The position numbers were made by a program, and so were the translations under genes. The notes below the pieces were generated by a model that worked only from the letters and a program-made list of their open reading frames with translations, had not been told where the DNA came from and did not search any database. Positions 9,331-18,617 of a stretch of 64,000 nucleotides of DNA are shown here, one piece after another (positions within the stretch are counted from its first letter, which is position 1; each line of letters starts with the position of its first letter). Source of the DNA: CAWEBF01 sp963807235 (GTDB lineage: Bacteria; Acidobacteriota; Vicinamibacteria; Vicinamibacterales; UBA2999); the NCBI GenBank assembly GCA_963807235.1, contig CAWEBF010000022.1, forward strand, positions 1-64,000, written 5' to 3'.

Positions 9331-9735
9331 TCAGCGAACCTCGAGCTCGTTGTTCACGGTGTAGCCGGCCGCCTTCGCCGTGGCGATGTCGCCCGCCGTG
9401 GTCTTCTGTGCGGCCGAGGGCACGCGGCCCTTCAGCGTCACGGTCTTCGTGCGGTGGTCGGTGTCGACGTTGATGTTCGACGCGTCGACGCGGGAATCCG
9501 CCATGAGCGCCGCCTTGACGTCCACCGTTTCGATCGCCGCCTTCACGGCCTCGGCCGGGGCGGTCTCGGACGCACGCTCCGCGTTTCGCACGGCGTCGCC
9601 GGCTGCTGATTCCACCGCGGCGCCAGTGGCACGCGCGGCTTCTCCCGCGCGCTCCTGCGTCTGCTCGGAACAGGCCGTGGCGAACACCGCCACTGTCACT
9701 GCCACGACGCCGATCGCTAGAGCTAGTCGTCTCAT
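9331..9735 (-). CDS. BON-domain lipoprotein
   Basis: 134 residues. A signal peptide ends in the lipobox VFATAC, followed by an Ala/Glu-rich helix (residues 25-65) of the kind that spaces lipoproteins from the membrane. The C-terminal 65 residues form a BON domain: VKAALMADSRVDASNINVD, the central THE-like DHRTKTVTLKGRVPS, and IATAKAAGYTVNNELEV. BON domains bind phospholipid or attach to the envelope; OsmY-like proteins respond to osmotic stress. The start is fixed by AGGAGG a few nt upstream of ATG 9735. It is monocistronic as far as can be seen. Confidence 0.85.
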   Translation of the reverse strand: MRRLALAIGVVAVTVAVFATACSEQTQERAGEAARATGAAVESAAGDAVRNAERASETAPAEAVKAAIETVDVKAALMADSRVDASNINVDTDHRTKTVTLKGRVPSAAQKTTAGDIATAKAAGYTVNNELEVR

Positions 9736-9816
9736 GGTCGTCCTCCTGAGCCAGCTGTCCGCAGGCCCTACGGAATGACTGCAGACGCCATGCCATCGGC
9801 CGAATGGCCGGGGTGC

Positions 9817-11074
9817 TCAGTCCGCGATCGCCTGCACCACCAACGTTTTCACCAGCTCCCTGAAGTGGCGGCGGATGGGTCCAGGTGTGTTCGCCAGGAA
9901 CACCACCGCCATCTCTTCCTTGGGGTCCACCCAGAACATCGTGCCCTGGGCGCCGCTCCACAGGAACTCACCCGGCGTGCCGGGCACACCCGCGATGCCT
10001 GCGTGGCGCCGCACGGCCACGCCGAGACCGAAGCCGAAGCCGTCGATGTGCTCGACCGCGAACTCGTGGAGCCGCGACACGTCCACGTTGGCGGCCAGGT
10101 GGTCGGCGGTCATGTACTCCACGGACTTCCGGCTCAGCACACGCGTGCCATCGAGCGTGCCTTTGTTCAACAGCATCTGCGCGAAGCGGATGTAGTCGCT
10201 GGCGGTGCCGGACGCGCAGCCGCCGCCGCAGTCGGTACTGCCACGGCTTCACTGGCACCCTGAACGTCGGGGGCCGGCCGGTCTCCGGATCGGTCGGCAA
10301 GCGGCTTCGCGATGCGGGCGGCCTTCGCCGCTGGCACCATGAACCCGGTGTCCACCATGCCGAGCGGCGTGAACACCCGCTCCTGCAGGAAATCGCCCAA
10401 GCGCTTCTTCGTCACCGCCTCGACCGCCAGGGCCGCGACGTCCAGACCGTAGCTGTAGTCCCACGTCGAGCCGGGCTGGTAGTGCAGCGGCAGCTTGCCC
10501 AGCTCGTCGAGGAACTCCGCGCTCGGCTGGCTGTCGGCGCTGCGCAGCTTGCTCGAATACAGCTTGTGGAGCGGCGTGTCGCCTCGATTGCCGTAACTGA
10601 CGCCGGCGGTGTGGCGCAGCATGTCCTGCAGCGTCGGCTGGCGGCGCGCCGGCTCGACGCCGGTCGCGCTCGCCACCTTCATGTTCTTTAGCGCCGGCAG
10701 ATAGTTGCCCACCGGGTCGTTCAGCAGCAGCTTGCCCTCTTCGGCCAGCATCAGCGTCGCGACGGCGGCCATCGGCTTGGTCATCGACGCCAACGCGAAG
10801 ATGGCGTCCTTGGGCATCGGCGTATTCGCGGACTTGTCCACGAAGCCGAACGCCTCGTGGTACGCGAGCTTGCCGCGCCTGGCGATCGCCACGACGGCGC
10901 CCGGCATCCGGCCTTCGTCCACGGCGCGGCGGATGGCCTGCGCCAGCCGTTCGAGCCGCGCGCTCGACAGGCCGACGCTTTCGGGTTTGGCTACCGGCAA
11001 CTGGTCGGCGCCAACCGAGGACACAAGGCAAGACAGGTCGCCGCAACCGCAACCGCCAACAGACGCATGCTCAT
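9817..11074 (-). CDS. serine hydrolase of the class C beta-lactamase / esterase fold, frameshifted
   Basis: A secreted hydrolase starting MSMRLLAVAVAAT (signal peptide). The catalytic Ser-x-x-Lys is ASMTKPM (codons 10787-10776) and the Tyr motif is DYSYGLDV. Other family blocks are LQDMLRHTAGVSYG, FLQERVFTPLGM and, at the end, LWSGAQGTMFWVDPKEEMAV and VFLANTPGPIRR. The family hydrolyses esters, beta-lactams or D-amino acid peptides; the substrate is unknown. Three frame changes occur, near 11030 (one base missing or two extra) and near 10260 and 10200 (one extra base each), so the product is intact only if these are sequence errors. A -10-like TATTCT at 11088-11083 stands 8 nt before the start. 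VOC is divergent from it. Confidence 0.8.
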
Positions 11075-11104
11075 GGCGACAGAGAATACTGCCCTGGAGG
11101 AACG

Positions 11105-11494
11105 ATGTCGAACCTCGAGCTGGTCGCACTGATCGTCCGGGACTACGACCCCGCGATCCGGTTCTTCGTGGACGTCCTCGGATTCGAACTGGTCGAGGAC
11201 GTGCCGTCGCTGACCAACGATGGGCGCCCCAAACGCTGGGTGGTCGTCCGTCCGGAGGGCGCGGCCACCGGCGTGTTGCTGGCGCGCGCCGACGGCGACC
11301 ACCAGGCGCAGGTGGTGGGCCACCAGTTCGCCGGCCGCGTCGGCCTGTTCCTGCGGGTCGATGATTTCGGCGCCACGTACGAGAGGATGGTCGCCGCCGG
11401 CGTCCGTTTCGTCGCCGAGCCGCGTCTCGAAGCCTACGGCCGCGTCGCCGTGTTTCTGGATCTGGAGGGGAACCGATGGGATCTGCTGGGATGA
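11105..11494 (+). CDS. VOC-fold (glyoxalase/bleomycin resistance-like) protein
   Basis: A complete 129-residue single-module vicinal oxygen chelate protein: LVALIVRDYDPAIRFFVDVL opens the first beta-alpha-beta unit, WVVVRPEGAATGVLLARADG follows, and the second unit ends RVAVFLDLEGNRWDLLG. The terminal FLDLEGNRWDL carries the Glu usual for the second metal site. The H of the N-terminal HxxL-type site is replaced in LIVRDYD, so metal binding is uncertain. GGAGG precedes ATG 11105. Its stop overlaps the start of the next gene (ATGA), indicating translational coupling. Confidence 0.88.
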   Translation: MSNLELVALIVRDYDPAIRFFVDVLGFELVEDVPSLTNDGRPKRWVVVRPEGAATGVLLARADGDHQAQVVGHQFAGRVGLFLRVDDFGATYERMVAAGVRFVAEPRLEAYGRVAVFLDLEGNRWDLLG

Positions 11495-12436
11495 GGGCGG
11501 TGCGATGGGCCTGCACGGCCGGTGTGCTGGCCGGGTGCTCGGCGGCGCCGCCACCGCAGCCGTCCCGCGCGACCCAGGTCGTCTTCCTCGGCACCTGGGA
11601 CGCCGCTGCCCGATCCCGACCGCTCCGGCCCGGCCACGGCCGTCGTGGTCAATGGAGCCGCGTATCTCTTCGACGCCGGCGCCGGCGTTGTACGGCGTGC
11701 CACGGCGGCCACGCGCAAAGGCATCCCCGCGCTGGCGTCCGTGAACCTGAAGACGGCGTTCCTGTCGCATCTGCACTCGGACCACACGATGGGTCTTCCG
11801 GATCTGATCCTCACGCCGTGGACGATGGGACGGCAGGAGCCATTGGAGCTCTACGGCCCCGTCGGGACGCGCGCGATGGTCGAGGGCATTCAGCAGGCGT
11901 GGGCGCTCGACATCGATCGCCGCCGCAACGACCTGCAGCCGGCGACGCCCGACGGCTGGCGTGTCAACGTTCACGAGCTGCCAGCCGCCCAGGCGCAGGC
12001 CTACAAGGACTCCAATGTGACGGTGACGGCCATCCCGGTCCAGCACGGCGTCTGGGAGGCATTCGGCTACCGGATCGACACGGCGGACAAGTCGATCGTG
12101 ATTTCAGGCGACGCCAGACCTACCGACGCGCTTACGGCCGCATGCCAGGGCTGCGACCTGCTGATCTTCGAGATTTACACGATGGGCTCGACCGAGAAGG
12201 TCACGCCGCCGTGGCGTGAGTACCGGCGCGCGTACCACACATCAACGCGCGAGCTGGCCGCGATCGCGGCCAAGAGCCGGCCGAAGCTCCTGGTCCTGTA
12301 CCACCGCGCCAACCCCGGGTGCGATCAGGTGGGCACCAACTGCGGTACGTCGGGCAGCGAAGACGAAGCGCTGGCGGAGATGCGTCAGTTCTACTCAGGG
12401 CCGGTCGTCGAGGCGCACGACCTGGACGTCTTCTGA
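11491..12436 (+). CDS. metallo-beta-lactamase-fold lipoprotein (RNase Z/arylsulfatase-like), one frameshift
   Basis: ATG 11491 overlaps the VOC stop and starts a lipoprotein signal (MRAVRWACTAGVLAGC). The mature enzyme carries the metal-binding SHLHSDHTMGLPDL (H-x-H-x-D-H), the later ligand GDARPTD and a distal LVLYHRAN His. This layout fits the RNase Z-like branch of the superfamily, whose exported members are hydrolases of unknown or arylsulfatase-like substrate. The first strand is split: QVVFLGTWDAA reads as FLGTGTPLPDPDRSG if one extra T near 11599 (in ACCTGGG) is dropped. Confidence in the fold is high; the substrate is unknown. Confidence 0.8.
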
Positions 12437-12472
12437 ACGGTGCGTTCGACGCGCATACAGATCTGCGATGTA

Positions 12473-12512
12473 TTGACGCCCTTATGCATACGATTGTATG
12501 GTAATCGTATGC
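12473..12512 (+). promoter_or_regulatory. vapBC promoter and palindromic operator
   Basis: A -35-like TTGACG (12473-12478) and -10-like TATGGT (12497-12502) flank a perfect 9-bp inverted repeat, GCATACGAT (12486-12494) and ATCGTATGC (12504-12512), 9 nt apart. The right arm contains the vapB ATG at 12509. Toxin-antitoxin complexes usually repress their own operon through such palindromes, so VapBC binding here would block both promoter and start codon. Confidence 0.7.
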
Positions 12513-12727
12513 GCACGACATTGGATCTCCCGCAGGATCTGGTCGAGCAGGCTCGGAATGCGCTCGGTTTCAAGTCGAAGACCGACACGGTGACGTTCGC
12601 GTTACGGGAAATCGTACGTCGCCATCGACTCGACGAGCTGAAAGCCCTAATGAGCCGGATTCGCTTCGAATTCGACCCCACTGAGCTACGGCGGCGCGAC
12701 CGACGCCGGGCCCGCGCCCGATCGTGA
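12509..12727 (+). CDS. vapB: VapB-type antitoxin (ribbon-helix-helix)
   Basis: 72 residues. MRTTLDLPQDLVEQARNALG is a short beta strand and first helix of a ribbon-helix-helix DNA-binding domain, followed by SKTDTVTFALREIVRRHRLD. This is the VapB layout in which the N-terminus binds the operator and the C-terminal tail wraps the toxin. The stop overlaps the VapC start by GTGA, the usual coupling. ATG 12509 sits inside the operator palindrome and only 6 nt after the -10-like box, with no ribosome-binding site, so the transcript is probably leaderless. Confidence 0.88.
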   Translation: MRTTLDLPQDLVEQARNALGFKSKTDTVTFALREIVRRHRLDELKALMSRIRFEFDPTELRRRDRRRARARS

Positions 12728-13107
12728 TCGTCGTTGACACCTCGGTGTGGGTGGCCGCGCGGCGCGCGCCGTCCGGAGACGTGTCGGCTGCTCTTGCAAG
12801 CCTCCTCGACGCCGACGAGGTGGCGCTGGCCCTTCCCGTCCGACTGGAACTCCTGGCCGGCACGGCGCGAGCAGACCGCGTCAGATTCCGGCGTGCGTTC
12901 AGCGCACTGCCCCTGCTGGTGCCGACGGAGGCCACATGGACCCCGTTGGACGAATGGGTGGAGCGTGCCGCGGATCACGGTGAACGATTTGCGGTCAGCG
13001 ACCTGTTGATCGCCCGGCTGGCTGACGAAGCCGGCGCGTTGGTGTGGTCGCTCGACGACGATTTCGCCAGGCTGGCCAGGCTCCGACTGGTTCGTCTGTA
13101 TCGCTAA
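12724..13107 (+). CDS. vapC: VapC-type PIN-domain ribonuclease toxin
   Basis: 127 residues starting at GTG 12724. The PIN acidic residues are present: D5 in MIVVDTSVWV, E42 in PVRLELLAG, D93 in VSDLLIARLA and the D111-D113 cluster in SLDDDFARLA. PIN toxins of this family are Mg2+-dependent endoribonucleases that cut tRNA or rRNA and slow growth when the antitoxin is lost. It overlaps vapB by 4 nt. Nothing looks damaged, so the pair could be active. Confidence 0.9.
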   Translation: MIVVDTSVWVAARRAPSGDVSAALASLLDADEVALALPVRLELLAGTARADRVRFRRAFSALPLLVPTEATWTPLDEWVERAADHGERFAVSDLLIARLADEAGALVWSLDDDFARLARLRLVRLYR

Positions 13108-13208
13108 CGAGGTTCTGACTTTCGACGTCCCATCAGGCATTGACGCGTGGCACCGTTCGGACCACACTCCACTCGCCGAGACAAACGCCGCTAAATGAAG
13201 GGGTCGCG

Positions 13209-13637
13209 ATGAGAACGCTTCTGAGTCTTCTGACTGCGCTGATCGTGGCAGCGCCGCCGCTCCTGGCGCACCACTCCTTCGCCGCCACCTACGACGTCAA
13301 CAAGCCAATTACCTTCTCGGGCGCGGTGACCAAGGTCGAGTTCCGCAATCCGCACATCTGGGTGTTCCTCGACGTGAAGGAAGGCGACAAGGTCACCAAC
13401 TGGGGATGCGAAGGCGGTGCGCCCATCCAGCTGTTCAGGCAAGGCTGGCGTCCCGACACGCTGAAGCACGGCGACGAGATTTCGATCGAAGGCTTCGCCG
13501 CGCGCGACGGAAAGCCCGTGTGCAACATGCGCGTCGTGAAGACCGGCGACGGGCGCCGCGTCTTTGCGGGCGCCAACGATGGCGGTCCGGGCGGCACAGC
13601 GGCCCCGAGCGGGCCCGGCGGCACCCCCGCCCGGTAG
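13209..13637 (+). CDS. DUF6152 exported protein
   Basis: 142 residues. A signal peptide (MRTLLSLLTALIVAAPPLLA) is followed directly by HHSFAATYD, then ITFSGAVTKVEFRNPHIWVF and LKHGDEISIEGFAARDGKP. The HHSFAAxYD start and the RNPHIW signature mark the DUF6152 family of small periplasmic beta proteins. Its biochemical role is not established. The tail is Gly/Pro-rich. A 12-nt gap leads to its partner gene at 13650. A second copy of the module lies on the opposite strand at 18618-19822. Confidence 0.85.
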   Translation: MRTLLSLLTALIVAAPPLLAHHSFAATYDVNKPITFSGAVTKVEFRNPHIWVFLDVKEGDKVTNWGCEGGAPIQLFRQGWRPDTLKHGDEISIEGFAARDGKPVCNMRVVKTGDGRRVFAGANDGGPGGTAAPSGPGGTPAR

Positions 13638-13649
13638 ACGGGAGGCGAC

Positions 13650-14544
13650 ATGCGCGGAACACGCATTGCTGTCTGGTGTGCGGCGTCGGCCATCGCGGGG
13701 GTCGTGGTCGCCGGCGCCTTCGCGTCGGCGTTGATGGCGCAGGGCTCGCGGCGCGCAGGCGCCGCGCCCCTACGTGCAGGCCGGACCCCAGCCCAACGGC
13801 ACGCCCGTGCCACGAACCGCCTGGGGCAAGGCGGACCTCTCGGGCGTGTGGAACAAGCGCCCACACGGCGGCACCAACATGGCGCTGGGCATCCAGCCGC
13901 TGCCGTTCACGCCGGCGGGCCTGAAGGCGTACAACAACGTGTGGAACGAGATCGATCCGACCAGCCGGTGCGTATTCCCCGGCGTGCCGCGGCTCAACAA
14001 CTCGCCCTACCCGGTGCAGATCGTCCACCTGCCCGACAAGGTGATCTTCCACTACGAGTACATGCACAACTTTCGTCTGATCCACACCGACGGCCGCCCG
14101 CACCCCAAGGAGATCCTGCCGTCGCTGATGGGTCATTCGGTGGGCAAGTGGGACGGCGATACGCTGGTCATCGACACGGTGGGCATGACCGATCGCACGT
14201 GGCTCGACGACCACGGCAACCGGCACAGCGACGCACTGCACGTCATCGAACGGTTCCGCCGCATCAGCGCGGATCAACTGCGGTACGACGCGACCATCGA
14301 CGATCCGAAGTTCTACACGAAGCCGTGGACCAACGGCTGGATCATGCCGCTCTCGCCCGCGGACTGGGAGATCGGCGAGTATGCGTGCACCGACTTCAAC
14401 CAGGCGAACGACGGCGGACACCTGCAGCCTGGACCGCTGGATGGATCGCTGAGGAACGGCACTGCGATGCCGCTGCCGCCTCCCGCCCCTCGCGGAGGTG
14501 GGACCGGACCGGGCGGCGGCATTGCCGCGCCACCCGGCCGCTGA
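13650..14544 (+). CDS. exported DUF6152-partner protein, one frameshift
   Basis: The N-terminus is a signal peptide (AVWCAASAIAGVVVAGAFA). After one extra base near 13750 the mature protein reads VQAGPQPNGTPVPRT, AWGKADLSGVW, PYPVQIVHLPDKVIFHYEYM, VGKWDGDTLVIDTVGMTDR, DALHVIERFRR and FYTKPWTNGWIMPLS. The same blocks appear in the 18618 protein (PYPVQIVQRPGWLVMVHEFM, VGHWEGDTLVVVNKNF, KIFTQPWSQMFEM). This is a large, uncharacterised family that nearly always follows a DUF6152 gene in Acidobacteria (recalled). Two Cys residues (SRCVFPG, YACTDF) are spaced as in the homologue and may form a disulfide. Confidence 0.7.
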
Positions 14545-14629
14545 CGCTGAAGAACCGGGCGAGGCATCCGCCGCGCGGAATTCGCCTTGACGGCCCGTGC
14601 GGCCGGGAGTAGCTTACCGGCCCGACATC

Positions 14630-16591
14630 GTGGCGCAGTCCCCCTTGCGCTCGTACGCATTGGTTGTGGCGGCTTATGCCGCCGTTGCCGTGGCCTACTC
14701 GTGGCCGCTGCCTCTCCACTTCTCGACGCATCTCACGGGCGCGACGACAGGCGACACGGGGGTGTACATCTGGAACCAGTGGGTGTTCCAGCGCGAGCTC
14801 CTGGAGAACCGGTCGCCGTACTTCACGGACGCCATCTTCTCGACCTCGGGCAACGACGCCAACCTCGCCCTGCACAACTACTCGATCTTTCAGAATCTCC
14901 TCGCGCTGCCGCTGATCCAGGTTCTGGGGGTGATTCCCACCTTCAATCTCGTGATGCTGTTGACGCGCGTGCTCACCGCGTTCTCGATGTTCCTGCTGGC
15001 CCGTCACGTGACCGGCCGTTCAGCCGAGGCGTGGGTGGCCGGGCTGATCTTTGCGTGGAGTCCGGCGCTCGTCACGCGAAGCATGGCCCACCTCAGCCTG
15101 ATGGCGGCGGCGCCGCTCGCCATATTTCTCCTGGCCCTGCTGCTGTGTGCGGAACGCAAACGGTGGGGCTGGCGCGAGGCCGGGGCGCTCGGGCTCACGG
15201 TGTGCTGGGCGGCGCTCACCGACGCCTACTACGGCATCTATTGCCTGCTGTTGGGGGGCCTGTTCCTGGCGACCCGCGCAGTGCGGATGTCACGAGTCCC
15301 GTTGGACCCTGCGCGGAGCGCGCGCGTCGCACTCGAGGTGCTGATTGGCGCGACAACGATTCTGGTCGCGGCGGTGGCGATCAGCGGGGGCTGGCAGTTC
15401 GCGGTCTTTGACCAGCCCGTGAGCATTCACAGCCTCTACACTCCGGTGCTCCTCCTCACGGTGCTCGTGGGCGCACGCGTCGGGTGGCACTACCGTGTGA
15501 CGCTCTCCGCCGCGCGGACCGACGTGATGCGCAGCCTCCGGGTCGTCCTGGGCATGGGGGTTGCCACAGCGGTGTTGTTGTCGCCCCTGCTGTACGCGGT
15601 GGTCCGGCGCGTCATGCAAAGCGGCATGGACAGCGGCATCCCGCTGTGGCGCAGCAGCCCGCGCGGCGTGGACCTGCTCGCGCTTCTGCTGCCGAACCCG
15701 AACCACCCGCTGGCGCCCGGCCAGCTGCACGACTGGCTGGCTCGGCCGACACCCGATGCCTACTTCGAGAACGTCGCGTCGGTGCCGCTCGTGGGCATCG
15801 GACTCATCGCCGCGGCGTGGGCGCTCGGCTGGCGGCCGTCACGCTTGTGGCTGCTCGTCACCGGCGTGTTCGGCCTTCTGGCGCTCGGCCCCTTCGTACA
15901 CGTGGCGGGCGTGAACACCTTCGTGCCGGGCCCATGGGCATTGCTCCGGTACGTGCCCGTCATCGGACTCGCCCGCACGCCCGCGCGGTTCTCGATCGTC
16001 CTGATGCTGGGAATCGCCGTGCTGCTGGCGACGGCCCTCGTGTGGATCACCGCGCGCTGGCCGCACCGCCGGCGCCTCATCGTCGCGGCTGTGACCGTGC
16101 TCCTGCTGCTGGAACTGCTGCCGGCGCCGCGCGCGCTGTATTCAGGGCAGATCCCCACCATCTACAGCCACGTCATCGCGTCGCCCCCCGATACACGCGT
16201 GCTGCACCTGCCCTTCGGCGTCCGCGACGGCACGGCCAGTGAGGGAGACTTCAGCGCGCAGACGCAGTATTTCCAGACTGCGCACGGCCGACGCCTGATC
16301 GGCGGCTACCTCTCCCGAGTGTCGCAACGGCGGCGGCGGGCCATCCGGAGCGAGCCGGTCCTCGACGCGCTGATGACGCTCAGCGAAAACCGGACGTTGG
16401 CACCGGAGCCGTTCGAGCGCCTGGTTCGGGACGCGCCTGGGTTCCTCCGCCGCGCAAGAGTGGGCTTTGTCGTCATAGACCGCAGCCGTCTTCCGGCCGC
16501 GCTCGACGCGCTACCAATGGAAGCACTGGGGCTGACCCTGGTGGAGGTGGACGGCCCGTTCGAGCTCTATCGCCCCGATCGCGCCTGGTAG
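14630..16591 (+). CDS. large multi-spanning membrane protein, GT-C glycosyltransferase-like
   Basis: About 653 residues with a dozen or so hydrophobic segments spread over the first 540, and a soluble C-terminal domain of roughly 110 residues. The first periplasmic loop carries GDTGVYIWNQWVF, an acidic-aromatic motif in the place where GT-C enzymes keep their catalytic Asp. Later loops hold LLLPNPNHPLAPG and LARTPARFSIVLML. GT-C members transfer sugars from polyprenyl phosphate in the periplasm. No specific family signature is recognised, so that function is an inference from topology. GTG 14630 is the preferred start; GTG 14597 in the same frame is possible. The gene is intact. Confidence 0.65.
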   Translation: MAQSPLRSYALVVAAYAAVAVAYSWPLPLHFSTHLTGATTGDTGVYIWNQWVFQRELLENRSPYFTDAIFSTSGNDANLALHNYSIFQNLLALPLIQVLGVIPTFNLVMLLTRVLTAFSMFLLARHVTGRSAEAWVAGLIFAWSPALVTRSMAHLSLMAAAPLAIFLLALLLCAERKRWGWREAGALGLTVCWAALTDAYYGIYCLLLGGLFLATRAVRMSRVPLDPARSARVALEVLIGATTILVAAVAISGGWQFAVFDQPVSIHSLYTPVLLLTVLVGARVGWHYRVTLSAARTDVMRSLRVVLGMGVATAVLLSPLLYAVVRRVMQSGMDSGIPLWRSSPRGVDLLALLLPNPNHPLAPGQLHDWLARPTPDAYFENVASVPLVGIGLIAAAWALGWRPSRLWLLVTGVFGLLALGPFVHVAGVNTFVPGPWALLRYVPVIGLARTPARFSIVLMLGIAVLLATALVWITARWPHRRRLIVAAVTVLLLLELLPAPRALYSGQIPTIYSHVIASPPDTRVLHLPFGVRDGTASEGDFSAQTQYFQTAHGRRLIGGYLSRVSQRRRRAIRSEPVLDALMTLSENRTLAPEPFERLVRDAPGFLRRARVGFVVIDRSRLPAALDALPMEALGLTLVEVDGPFELYRPDRAW

Positions 16592-16782
16592 TCTGCGGAC
16601 GCGCTGAAAGGTGGCGCCGGCACGAATTCAGACCGGACAACTGCAATCCGGCTGACGGTTCTGTCAGCACGGCGGCGCGGCGGCCCCCGGCCTCCGGCCG
16701 TAACACCCCTCTTGGCCTGCAGTTGCGCGGGCCCTCCGGGGCGGCACCGGAATTGGAGATCTCCAGCCTGGGAGGACTCCAC

Positions 16783-17605
16783 ATGAAGCAGTACAAACTT
16801 CTCGCCATTGCCGCGGCCGTCGCGCTCGGTACGGCGCCGCTGTCCGCGCAGGGCAAGTCCGGGAACGCCCCCAAGGGCGGCGCTCCCAAGACGACCAGCA
16901 CGGCCCCGACGACTCACGGCAACAGCGGCGGTGCGAAAAACCCGAACGCCGGCGGTCCGAAAGCCTCGGCGCCTGCAGCGACGGCATCCGGCGCCGGTAC
17001 CGACCACGGCCCCGAGCACCACGACCGCGTCGGCGCCCAAGAACAATGGCAACGGGCTGGGCGCCGCCAAGAAGGCAGCCCCGGCGCCCACGACCACGAC
17101 CGCGTCAACGACCACGGGCGGCACCACCACGACCACGCCGACCACGACGACCGTAACGATTACGACGACGCCGACGCCGCTGCCGACCACGCCCAACCGC
17201 GTCTCGACCAAGGTGTCCGCGAACCCGGCGCAGCTCGCGAAGGTGACGGGGATGCTGCCGGAAGGGATGACGCTCGAACAGGCCAGCGCCGGCTTCCGCA
17301 ACCAGGGTCAGTTCGTTGCGGCGTTGAACGCGTCGAAGAATCGCGGGCTGGTATTCGCCGACCTGCAGAAGGCGATGACGGTGGACGGCATGAGCCTGGG
17401 TCAGGCCGCCAAGTACGTCCAGACGTTGCCGCCGGCGCCAGCTCCGACACCAGTTCCAGCTCCAACGACCGGCACCACGACGCCACCGACGGGCACCACG
17501 ACGCCACCGACGGGCACCACGACGCCGGCGACGGGCACCACCACCCCGGCGCCGCCGGCGGGCACCACCACATCAACCACGCCGACCACGCAGCCGAAGT
17601 CGTAG
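16783..17605 (+). CDS. secreted Thr/Pro-rich protein with a small folded core, one frameshift
   Basis: ATG 16783 follows GGAGG and starts a signal peptide (MKQYKLLAIAAAVALG). Then come a Lys/Gly/Asn/Pro-rich part and, after one extra base near 16995, a Thr-rich linker. The only part that looks folded is VSANPAQLAKVTGMLPEGMT plus LNASKNRGLVFADLQKAMTV, about 70 residues with two similar helical halves. The C-terminus is PT-rich with GTTTPPT-type repeats encoded by a 21-bp tandem repeat (about 17473-17550). Such linkers suit a surface or cell-wall-spanning protein. It ends 10 bp before the outer-membrane protein gene and is probably co-expressed with it. Confidence 0.6.
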
Positions 17606-17615
17606 CGAGACACCG

Positions 17616-18614
17616 ATGACAGGACGCGTCCTCCCCTTTACGCGGTTCGCCCTGATCGTTGCGGGCCTGTGGCTGGTCACTCCAGCCACGGGTCTCGCGC
17701 AAGGCAACGGCAACGGAAACGGCAACGGCAAGCCGAAGGCGCCGAAGTCCGACAAGCCGTCTACGCCATCGCCTTCCCCCTCGCCCTCACCTGCGCCGGC
17801 GCCGACCTCACCCTCGGGCTCGTCCACGACCACCACGCCCACCACATCCTCGGCCCCGGCCGCGGCTGAAACAGGAGCGGTGTCGCCCGACGTGTTCGCC
17901 ACCTCCTCGACCTTCAGGCAGTACGGCGCGTGGCTGGACGACGCATCCGCCGCCGCGCCCGGCGAGGGCCAGACCAGCGTGGGCATCGGGCACTGGCGAA
18001 TGAACGGCATGACCCAAACGAACTTCCCGATGGTCGGAATCGGCCTCGGCATCACCGATCGGCTTCAGGTCAGCGCCAGCCTGCCCTTCTACCACGCGAG
18101 CTACGACGGCGTGACGGCGCGCGGCGTGGACGACATCTATCTGAGCGCGAAGTACGTGCTGGTCGATCCGACGCTCACCTTGAGTGAAGTGGGCGTCGCC
18201 ATCAGCCCGGTGGTGGAGGTGTTGAGCTCCGGGGCACCGGATGGACGCGTGCACTTTGCGCTGCCGGTGAACGTCGAATTACGCCGGCTGCCGTTCCGCG
18301 TCTATGCCTCGGGCGGCTATTTCACACGCGGATCGGTGTTCACGGGAGGAGCGCTCGAGTGGACGTCGCCGAGCCGGATCACGTTCTCGGGGGCGCTGAC
18401 ACAGTCGTACTCGATCCGGAGTGACGCCGAGCTGGACGCGCTGGGCGTCAGCGCCCGCCGCGCCGACGTGACCGGCAGCGTCGCGCTGCCGTTTGGCCAG
18501 GTGGCGGCAGGCTGGGTCAGCGTCGGACGCAGCCTGACCAGCCTCGACGAGGGCGGTACCAAGTTGAGCCTCGCAGGTGGGATGGCGTTCCGCTTCAACG
18601 CCACCCGGCCGTAG
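17616..18614 (+). CDS. outer-membrane beta-barrel-like protein with low-complexity N-terminus
   Basis: 332 residues. A signal peptide (FALIVAGLWLVTPATGLA) is followed by (GN)n, Lys-rich and Ser/Pro/Thr-rich linkers to about residue 85. From residue 110 the sequence alternates polar and hydrophobic residues in about ten short strands (TSVGIGHWRM, VGIGLGITDRLQVSASLPF, YLSAKYVLVD, VGVAISPVVEVL, VHFALPVNVEL, FRVYASGGYF, AAGWVSVGRSL) and ends on aromatic and basic residues (GGMAFRFNATRP). This is how transport- or structure-type barrels look. It shares the style of the 50809 protein. Substrate unknown. Confidence 0.65.
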   Translation: MTGRVLPFTRFALIVAGLWLVTPATGLAQGNGNGNGNGKPKAPKSDKPSTPSPSPSPSPAPAPTSPSGSSTTTTPTTSSAPAAAETGAVSPDVFATSSTFRQYGAWLDDASAAAPGEGQTSVGIGHWRMNGMTQTNFPMVGIGLGITDRLQVSASLPFYHASYDGVTARGVDDIYLSAKYVLVDPTLTLSEVGVAISPVVEVLSSGAPDGRVHFALPVNVELRRLPFRVYASGGYFTRGSVFTGGALEWTSPSRITFSGALTQSYSIRSDAELDALGVSARRADVTGSVALPFGQVAAGWVSVGRSLTSLDEGGTKLSLAGGMAFRFNATRP

Positions 18615-18617
18615 CGC

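Noticed and set aside
16592..16782. A riboswitch or small RNA in the gap before the Thr/Pro-rich gene
   Set aside because: Some GC hairpins can be drawn, but no known riboswitch core or promoter-terminator pair is seen.
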